From: Mycoemilia scoparia
Taxonomy: Eukaryota > Kickxellomycota > Kickxellomycetes > Kickxellales > Kickxellaceae
Length of the DNA stretch: 64,000 bases
Assembly (NCBI GenBank): GCA_027575805.1
Contig: JANBPU010000087.1
Coordinates: forward strand, 1-64,000
Direction: 5' to 3'
This document shows, piece after piece, positions 56,911 to 64,000 of this stretch. How positions within the stretch are numbered: position 1 is the stretch's first letter; every line of letters starts with the position of its first letter. A program made the position numbers and the translations under genes. The notes beneath the pieces were generated by a model. That model saw nothing but the letters and a program-made list of their open reading frames with translations. It ran no database searches and was not told the DNA's origin.

Positions 56911-59900
56911 ATGTTAAATATTAAAAATTATATATTATTTAATGATACACCTGAACCTTGACAAATATTATTTCAAGATAGTGCTACAAAAATTATGGAA
57001 GGTATAGATAGATTACATGGATCTATATATTATTATGAAACAATATTATTTGTAATTACAGGATGAATTTTAATATCTATTTTATCTAAATATACAAAAA
57101 ATGAATTAAGATATAAATATCATAACCATGGTACATTAATTGAAGTTTTATGAACTTGTAGTCCTGCTTTTATATTAATGGCTATTTCATTTCCAAGTTT
57201 TAAATTATTATATTTAATGGATGAAATAATTGATAGTCAAATTACTATAAAAGTTGTAGGTCTTTTTTTAGGTGGCCTAATATTATATATATTAAATAAA
57301 AAGAAGAACACCCAATATTTATGAATTATGTAATATTAATAATATTGATAAAAAAAATAATATGTTTAATAATGAATTATTTAATTACCATATTTTTAAT
57401 TTTTATATTCCTAGAATAAGAGCTAATAAAAGAATAGGCCCACATAATCAAGATGTAATATCTGTAATAATTGGTTCTTTATTAGGAGATTGCTATGGTA
57501 ATAAAAAATCTATAGAGGGTATAAGATTAGTATTTAAACAAAGTACAAAAAATAAAAAATATTTATTTTGATTATATAATTTTTTTTATAATAGAGGATA
57601 TTGTAGTAATTTTGGTCCTAAATTATATATTAGAAAATTAAAACATAATAATCAAATAAAAGAATATTTTGGTTATGAATTTACAACTTTTACTTTTAGA
57701 AGTTTTATATGAATTTATGAAAATTTTTATAAAGAAAATATAAAATTTATATCATTTAAATTTTTAGAAGAATATTTAACACCGTTAGCATTAGCTATAT
57801 GAATTATGGATGATGGTTGTTGAGCTAAACCTGGAGTAAGAATAGCTACAAATAGTTTTTCTTTAGAAGAAGTAAAAGGTTTAAAATTTATTCTATATCA
57901 AAAATTTAATTTAGATTGTACTATACAAGAAATAGGTATTAAAGGTAGATTTTCAATCTACATTAAAGCTAATTCTATCCATCACTTAAGGAACTTAATA
58001 AAACCTTATATGATACCTGAAATGATTTATAAAATAGGTTTATAAGTAATTCCTTATTAAATATAAATAATAGATCTTATAGGGTCGATTATATAAAAGT
58101 TCTTTTATTTTAAAAATATATATATAATAGTCATGAGATCAAAAATAATTTTTTTTTTTATGGCGATACAAGTGAAAACGGTTAAAATATTATATAAGTT
58201 CAATATCTTTATATAACACAAGACCGTCAGTAAAAAATTATAAATTTTAGTATTTACTGCTACTGACTGGTTCACTTGTAGGTGTATATAAAATTAATTA
58301 TATACATACTTAATGTACAGTCGAAAATTAGCACCAATGGTATTGAAGTTACGAATATTCTGATTATGTTGATTCAACAGACGAGTCTGTTAGTTTTGAT
58401 TCTTTTATGATTCCTACAGAAGATCTTGAAATTGGACAATTTAGATTATTAGAAGTAGATAATAAAATTGTTGTACCTGTTAATACTCATATTAGATTTA
58501 TTTGTACATCTAGTGATGTAGTTCATAGTTTTGCAGTACCTAGTTTAGGTTTAAAAATTGATGCTGTACCTGGAAGATTAAATGCTACATCCGCATTTAT
58601 AGAAAGAGAAGGTACTTATTATGGTCTATCAATGATTGATTCATTGGCCATTACCATAGTGAACCTATGGTAATAAACCATCAAATTGACGGGGACTCCC
58701 TAAAAAAATCTTAACCAAGTAAGTATGGTAACATAACTTATGGCACAGGTAATGACTCGTGGTATGGTAAAATCAAGATTTATAATACAATGGGTAATCC
58801 GCAGCCAAGGGGCAGCATAGCTGCCATGCAGTTCATCGACTAAACGGTGGTTGGTGGGATCCGAAGGATCCTGCTTAAGATATAGTCAAACCCAGCCCGA
58901 AAGGGCTTAGAAGATTATGAAAAGTTAAAGTTCTTATAAGGCTTCTACGAAGCAAAATTGCCACTCTAGTGGCGATGTTCGGGGAATATGCTACAAAAGT
59001 TTGCTAAACTTATTATTTATATGTAAAAATTAATTTTAAAATCGTTATAACGAGGTTGAGATCTATACATAGATCAGAATTTTCATATTTCATATTTTCG
59101 CACTATTGTAGTATTTTTATTGCATAATATATTTAACAGAAGTATAAAAAAAATTTGGTTACTACGTAACCTTCCTAGTTATATAGTAACTGTACCTTTA
59201 TATAGATCTTTTAGTACGGCCCCCATAAGGCCAAAAGATCCAGTTAATAATCCTGAGTCGTTAACTATTGAACATATTAATGGTAGTGGTCAACCTCCTA
59301 CCATTAATTCAATAATTAATAGTATATTATTAAGGCAGAATATATCTGTTTCTGACAGTAAATTAAAAAAATTATTAAAGGTTAAAGGTGTAGAAATTAA
59401 TCTTCCTGTGGTTACGCCAGAAGATATAACACTTTTAGCTGAATTGACAGGTAAATCTAAATATAAAGGATTCTTTGGTGTATATATATTTATACATAAA
59501 AATACAGGTCAAAAATATGTTGGTTCATCTAATTTATTAAGACGAAGAATGGATTACTATTTTAAAGGAAAATTTCCTTTAGTTGGTAAATTTTTACCGC
59601 TGCTTCATAAAGAAGGATTAAAAGCTTTAAAATTAAAAATATTTAAATTAGATAGTAAAAAATTTAATAGTCAAGATGCTCTAATATTAGAACAATACTT
59701 ATTATTAAGTAATCAATTTAACTTAAATACTTTAAAAGTTGTTAATGCTGGATCTTCTAAAGAAAATGGTGTGTATGTATATGATTTAACTTGTAGTACT
59801 CTTTATTATCATGCTAAATCAAAAATAGAATTGAAAAGAGTTTTAAAAGTACATCCTGAAACAAGTAGAAAATATATAGATTCTAAAATTCCTTATTTAA

Positions 59901-60690
59901 ATAGATTTTTATTATTAAGTTGTTATATACCCACAGCTTTAAAAAGTGAAAGTCCCGTAAGGGACTTGGTAGATATAATGCAGAAAGAAAGACAAAGTAT
60001 ATATACATTAGGAACTCGTAGAAAGATTCCTGTCATTTTAGAAATTAAGAAAGGAAATATTTTTGTAGATTCTTCTATTATTGGTCATACTTTAAATTTT
60101 GATTCTTTAACATCTTGTGTAGAATATTTAAGAAAATTAGGTTTAGTCATAAAAAGAGATACTCTTACTAAATATATAAAAAATGAAAAAGTGTTTTATA
60201 ATTTTTTATGTAAGTATTCAGATATATCTTTACCTAATGATTTTAAAGAGGTAGGATTAATAATTGATGAATATAAAAAATTAAAAGTTAATTCAGACTC
60301 TTTAAAGATTAATAAAAAAAATAAACCAATATTAGTAATAGGAGAAAATCTTGAAAAAAAATTTGAAAGTATTACGAATTCAATTAAATATTTTAAAACT
60401 TTAGGTATAAAATTAGATCGAAAAACTTTATATATTCGATTAAGAGATAATAAAAAATATAAAGGTTATTATTTTTATTATGAATAATTAGTAATTTCTT
60501 TTGTGTGTTTTTAATAATGAGATAATAATTATAGTCTGTAGGGTTACTACGTAACCAATTACATATAAATATATGTAGCATAAGAATGCAATGTTCAGAA
60601 TTATGTGGAGTATATCATTTTGGTATGCCTATAGTAGTTCAAACTGTATCTTTAGAAAAATATTTAGAATGACTAAATGAACAAATTTAA
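56911..60690 (+). CDS. cox2: Cytochrome c oxidase subunit 2 (3 exons)
   Basis: Exons 56911-57261, 58332-58625 and 60589-60690, 248 residues. CuA subunit of complex IV, electron entry from cytochrome c. [20 protein letters not shown] at the N-terminus, two helices, [38 protein letters not shown], and the CuA loop [18 protein letters not shown] is restored across the second splice. Splice sites follow U|G. The stop is embedded in TAATTCC (60688-60694). Confidence 0.96.
57262..58331 (+). mobile_element. cox2 intron 1, group I
   Basis: A 1070-base intron splitting VVG|HQWYW. 3' core AAGTGAAAACGGTTAAA, AAGACCGTCAG, ACTGGTTCACTTGTAGG, TGTACAGTCGAAA, paralogous to cob intron 4. Confidence 0.85.
57362..58045 (+). 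CDS. LAGLIDADG (type 2) endonuclease in cox2 intron 1
   Basis: 227 residues with TGA as Trp, own ATG at 57362. [58 protein letters not shown]. Close to the cob intron 4 enzyme, as are the two intron cores, which argues for spread of one element between cob and cox2. TAATTCC follows two bases after the stop. Confidence 0.87.
59120..60487 (+). CDS. GIY-YIG endonuclease with presequence-like N-terminus
   Basis: 455 residues from a TTG at 59120; the frame is open upstream to 59051, so a longer form is possible. The N-terminus is basic and amphipathic and reads [13 protein letters not shown]...YRSFSTAP, like a mitochondrial targeting signal with an R-x-F-S cleavage motif. GIY-YIG domain about residues 117-215: [51 protein letters not shown]. 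Three NUMOD1-like repeats follow. A 16-base palindrome (59951-59966) is inside without breaking the frame. Intact. Confidence 0.85.
   Translation: MHNIFNRSIKKIWLLRNLPSYIVTVPLYRSFSTAPIRPKDPVNNPESLTIEHINGSGQPPTINSIINSILLRQNISVSDSKLKKLLKVKGVEINLPVVTPEDITLLAELTGKSKYKGFFGVYIFIHKNTGQKYVGSSNLLRRRMDYYFKGKFPLVGKFLPLLHKEGLKALKLKIFKLDSKKFNSQDALILEQYLLLSNQFNLNTLKVVNAGSSKENGVYVYDLTCSTLYYHAKSKIELKRVLKVHPETSRKYIDSKIPYLNRFLLLSCYIPTALKSESPVRDLVDIMQKERQSIYTLGTRRKIPVILEIKKGNIFVDSSIIGHTLNFDSLTSCVEYLRKLGLVIKRDTLTKYIKNEKVFYNFLCKYSDISLPNDFKEVGLIIDEYKKLKVNSDSLKINKKNKPILVIGENLEKKFESITNSIKYFKTLGIKLDRKTLYIRLRDNKKYKGYYFYYE
59951..59966. repeat. GC hairpin in cox2 intron 2 ORF
   Basis: AGTCCC-GTAA-GGGACT, 6-bp stem, encoding part of SPVRDL. 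Confidence 0.75.
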
Positions 60691-60694
60691 TTCC
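60688..60694 (+). promoter_or_regulatory. TAATTCC motif at the cox2 stop
   Basis: The cox2 TAA is part of the motif. Confidence 0.45.
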
Positions 60695-60730
60695 ATAATT
60701 TATAAATCATGTATAAAAAATATATAAAAA

Positions 60731-60768
60731 TTACCCATATAGGTATAAGTACTTTAATTAAATTAAAT
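60731..60768 (+). repeat. cox3 leader copy upstream of the ORF at 60774
   Basis: Thirty-eight bases identical to 61885-61922 and 35341-35378; 5 bases to the next ATG. Confidence 0.9.
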
Positions 60769-60773
60769 AGTCG

Positions 60774-61721
60774 ATGAAATTATTCAAAAATTTTAAATTT
60801 ATTTTTATTAAATATATAAATTTAAATATATTTAAATTATTATTTGTTATTATATTATTAAGTATTATTTTTTTTGTTGAATCTTTAAATTTTACACTAA
60901 TTTATTATAAATTATTTTTTTTAGGTTCTTTAATATTTTCTTTTTTATTGATTTTAAAAAACCCTATATATTTAGATTCTTCTGATAAAAATTCAGTAAA
61001 TGAAACTTTATCACAGGTTTCTTCTACTAATTTAAATTCTGGAGAATCTTTAAATAATACTAAAAATAGTATTAATAATTTACCTAATATTAAGGTAGAT
61101 CATACCCATCATGTTGACGGTACTACTTTATTAAGTAAGAGTTTAGAAACTATAGGTGAGGGTCTTTCCAAAATTGCTCCAGCTGCTACAGGTTTAGTTG
61201 TTGGAACAGCAGTAGTGAAAGGTATTAAAGCAATGCCTGGTTCTTCTAATCAAAAATTTGTTGCTGGTGTAGCCAGTGGTTTAATTACAAGTACTACTGT
61301 TATTTCTACGCAACTAATCCATAATTTAAAGGATGTTAAAGTTGATATTTCAAATGAACCATCTTCACTTTCGGAAAAATATTATATGGATAATTTTAAA
61401 GAATCCAATATTTTTTCATTTAATTTCGAAATATTAAATGAATATTTCGAAAAATTTACTCCATTTGAAGGTTTATTAATCTGTATTGTAATATATAGTT
61501 ATATCGCTTTAATTTTAAGTATTTATGTTATAATACCATAAATTATAGATTTATTAAATTTAAAAGAAAGATCTTTTATTAAAAATAGACCTTTTTTATT
61601 AAAATATATAAATTTTTATCTAAATTCTAATAAAATTATGGGTTTAATACTATTATTACTTATTATTATATGTTTATTTTGTATTTTAATTATATCATTA
61701 TATCTTTTAGGTAGTATTTAA
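60774..61721 (+). CDS. Gly/Ala-rich membrane ORF between cox2 and cox3
   Basis: The ATG at 60774 gives 255 residues to the TAA at 61539; the same frame continues 59 more codons to the TAA at 61719. Parts: two N-terminal helices (to residue 62), a Ser/Asn-rich linker, Gly/Ala-rich segment (ATGLVVGTAVVKGIKAMPGS, FVAGVASGLITSTTV), linker, helix FEGLLICIVIYSYIALILSI, TAA, basic loop and a last helix (LILLLLIIICLFCILIISL). It is the most complete member of the family. The TAA separates the two terminal helices as in other members. TAATTCC lies about 60 bases after the second stop. Function unknown. Confidence 0.65.
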
Positions 61722-61884
61722 TAATCATTTTATTTTAAGTATTATTAGACTTATTATATATGTTTATATTAAACATTAATTATAATTCCCCTCCTAAAAG
61801 GGGGGAGGAGATATTAATATAGGTAGCTATATTTTATATGATTTTTTTTTATTACCCCCCTTTAGGGTATGATATATATAAAAA

Positions 61885-61922
61885 TTACCCATATAGGTAT
61901 AAGTACTTTAATTAAATTAAAT
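61885..61922 (+). promoter_or_regulatory. cox3 5' leader block (original copy)
   Basis: Thirty-eight-base block 12 bases before the cox3 ATG; exact copies at 35341 and 60731. Confidence 0.65.
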
Positions 61923-61934
61923 TAAAAAAAAATT

Positions 61935-62553
61935 ATGAATATTCAATCATTTCCATTTCATTTAGTTCAAACAAGTCCTTGACCATTAGCTACATCTATT
62001 TCTTTATTAATAACAACTATATCAAGTGTATTATTATTTCAAGGTTTTAATAGTACATTATTATTAACTATTGGTATATTATCATTATTGTCTTGTATGG
62101 CTTTATGATGAAAAGATGTAATAGTAGAAAGTACATTTTTAGGTGATCATACAATAGAAGTAGTTAATGGAATTAAAATAGGATTTATATTATTTTTATC
62201 TACTGAAGCATTTTTTTTTATTTCAATTTTTTGAGCTTATTTACATTCTGCTTTAGCACCTTCTGTAGAATTAGGTGCTATGTGACCACCTATGGGTATA
62301 GAAAGTGTTAATCCATTTGGTATACCTTTACTTAATACTTTTTTATTATTATCATCAGGTGCTACAGTTACTTGAGCTCATTATGCTTTAATACAAGGTA
62401 ATAGAACTAATGCAATTAGAGCATTAGTTCTTACTATTATTTTATCTTTAATATTTACAGCTTTTCAAGGTTTTGAATATTATTATGCACCTTTTACTTT
62501 TGCAGATGGTGTTTTTGGTAGTGTTTTTTATTTTGGTACTGGGTTTCATGGAT
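61935..62553 (+). CDS. cox3: Cytochrome c oxidase subunit 3, exon 1 (gene continues past the window)
   Basis: About 206 residues before the intron: MNIQSFPFHLVQTSPWPLAT, LWWKDVIVEST, GFILFLSTEAFFFISIFWAY, WPPMGIE, SSGATVTWAHYALI, FTFADGVFGSVFYFGTGFHG. Membrane subunit of complex IV. The frame then enters a group I intron; the last exon (expected LHVIIG...) is not in the window. TGA = Trp at several conserved positions. Confidence 0.95.
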
Positions 62554-63816
62554 TAATAACAGTAGTCCTATTTATATATATATTGTATAAAACAAAAAAA
62601 AATTTACCTTTTAATATAAATGATTATAAATTATTAATAAAATTACCCGAAAAAAAAATAATATTATTATTATTTAGATACAGACTTTTAGAATAATTTA
62701 TAGGATTTATAAATGGTGAAGGTTATTTTATAATAAAATTAACAGATTTTAAAGAAAATACTTTTAAATATGTTCAATTAACATTTCAAATATGTCTTCA
62801 TAAAGATGAAATAAAGGTATTAGAATATATAATGAATACTTTAAAATGTGGACATATATCTAAATCTGGAAATAGATTAAATTATTTTATTAATAATCAA
62901 GTTTCATTATTAAATATAATTATACCAATATTTAATTATATTCATTTTAATAGTTCTAAATATTATCATTTTAAATTATTTAAAAAAGCATTAATATTAG
63001 TTAAAAATAAAGAATATTTATCTGAAAAGGTAAATTAAATATTATAAAATATAAAAAACTGCAAAATATTCTTGATAAATCAATACCTGATATAATTGAT
63101 AATATAAATGTCACTAAATTTTGATTAGCTGGATTTATAGATGTTGAGGGTATATTTTCTACTAATAAATATAGACCTAGCTGGATTTAAATTATAAAAT
63201 CATATTAAAGAATTAGGTTTATATTATAAAATTAAAGAAATTTTAGGTGTAGGTTATATAACATTTACTAAATCTAGAGAAAATAGAGTTTCTAGTGCTA
63301 TTGTAGTATTAGATATACATGATGTAAATATTCTAAATAGAACAATAATACCTTTAATTTATAATAATAATATTTTATTAAAAACTTTTAAACGTAATGA
63401 TTTTATATTATGAAAAAATTTAATTGATATATATTATTTAGGTTATCATTTAATATTAGAAGGTAAATATATATTTGATGCTATTTAATTACATATAAAT
63501 ATAGATTGACAATTAATGTAAATTTATTAAATAATATAAAACGTATTCCTATTTCTAAAATTGATTATTTATTAAAAAAACTCCGTAACGGAGTCCTTAT
63601 ATTATAAGACAAGGTCTTAGATATAATAGAAAAACTAATAATTTAGTTAAAAATAATATAAAAATTAGTGTTGCTATTAATAATAATAATAATATAAAAT
63701 TTATATATAATTCTATTTTAGAATGTAGTAATAATATAGGAATATCTAAAAATAAAATTAAATATTGTTTAAATACAGGTAAATCTTATAATGGATATTT
63801 TTTTGTTTTAGAATAA
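62554..63816 (+). pseudogene. LAGLIDADG endonuclease relic in cox3 intron
   Basis: In frame with exon 1 up to RLLE, then TAA where WFIGF is expected (TGA to TAA), then FIGFINGEGYFIIKLTDF and a clean first domain. Near 63030 the frame shifts; WLAGFIDVEGIFSTNKYRP follows, then another shift near 63180 and a clean stretch to DAI. A NUMOD-like tail (NSILECSNNIGISKNKIKYC) ends at 63816, separated by the palindrome ACTCCGTAACGGAGT. At least one nonsense and two frameshifts. Confidence 0.78.
63580..63594. repeat. GC palindrome in the cox3 intron relic
   Basis: ACTCCGTAACGGAGT, nearly identical to the element at 52888-52903. Confidence 0.85.
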
Positions 63817-64000
63817 TATATATATAAATATTAAATAAAGTTAATAGCAAGAAAATTTTTTAATTAAAAAATAATTTGCTGCCAAATTATAGACTTATAT
63901 ATATCGTCTATTTTAGGTTCAAAGACTAGCCAATAAATATTATATCGATTTCTAAATATCTAAAGAATGGCATAACGCTTTACTTATTAGTGATCCAATA

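Larger units (their letters stand above)
58626..60588 (+). mobile_element. cox2 intron 2, group I
   Basis: A 1963-base intron inside the CuA-binding loop. Core (AATTGACGGGGA, GGGTAATCCGCAGCCAAG, GTTCATCGACTAAACGG, AAGATATAGTC) at 58680-58890 is richer in GC than the neighbours and of a different subtype from the other introns. Confidence 0.85.
62554..64000 (+). mobile_element. cox3 intron, group I (3' end outside window)
   Basis: At least 1447 bases after GTGFHG. Core elements AATTTGCTGCCAAATT and GTTCAAAGACTAGCC appear at 63875-63930, similar to rnl introns 3 and 4. Contains a decayed endonuclease gene. Confidence 0.8.

Overview
This window is most of a fungal mitochondrial genome, about 80% A+T by eye. 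UGA is read as tryptophan: it replaces conserved Trp codons in cob, cox1, cox2, nad4 and nad5, and a trnW(UCA) is present. The respiratory set (cob, cox1-3, nad1-6, nad4L), atp6/8/9, rnl, rns, rps3, 24 tRNA genes and a likely RNase P RNA (rnpB) fit a fungus that keeps a rich ancestral gene set. rnpB plus rps3 would suit an early-diverging ('zygomycete'-grade) fungus, but this is inference and the lineage is not certain.

Layout: positions 1-21600 are read mainly from the minus strand (nad6, nad1, nad3, nad5, nad4, cob, nad2 in transcription order, with tRNAs between). A tRNA cluster of mixed strand lies at about 21460-22800. From 22850 to the end the plus strand carries rps3, atp9, atp6, rnl, rns, atp8, trnN, nad4L, rnpB, cox1, cox2 and cox3. 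nad2 is cut by the left edge and cox3 by the right edge. Twenty-seven group I introns are visible: cob 4, nad4 1, nad5 3, atp6 1, rnl 5, cox1 12 and cox2 2 are complete, cox3 1 is cut by the edge. Splice sites were placed with the usual rule (exon ends in U, intron ends in G) plus conservation of the spliced protein or rRNA; with these joins every protein gene gives one open frame of normal length (cob 393 aa, nad4 489, nad5 650, atp6 250, cox1 540, cox2 248). Most introns carry LAGLIDADG or GIY-YIG homing endonuclease genes, many intact and several visibly decayed.

The most unusual content is a family of membrane-protein ORFs in about nine places (near 424, 7756, 8902, 12114, 34663, 35390, 36501, 56226, 60774). 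They share a C-terminal pair of membrane helices, often preceded by a Gly/Ala-rich segment or a coiled coil. Most are preceded by a near-perfect copy of the 5' leader of a respiratory gene (cob, nad4 with trnL, cox2 or cox3) at nearly the same distance from the start codon as in the real gene, and most sit just upstream of that gene. Two leader-bearing members are inside rnl introns that lack an endonuclease, and the I-SceI-like endonuclease in another rnl intron carries a copy of the nad1 leader. This looks like selfish ORFs that borrow gene-specific expression signals. A TAATTCC motif recurs at or just after stop codons, and many short GC-rich palindromes are scattered through the intron ORFs.
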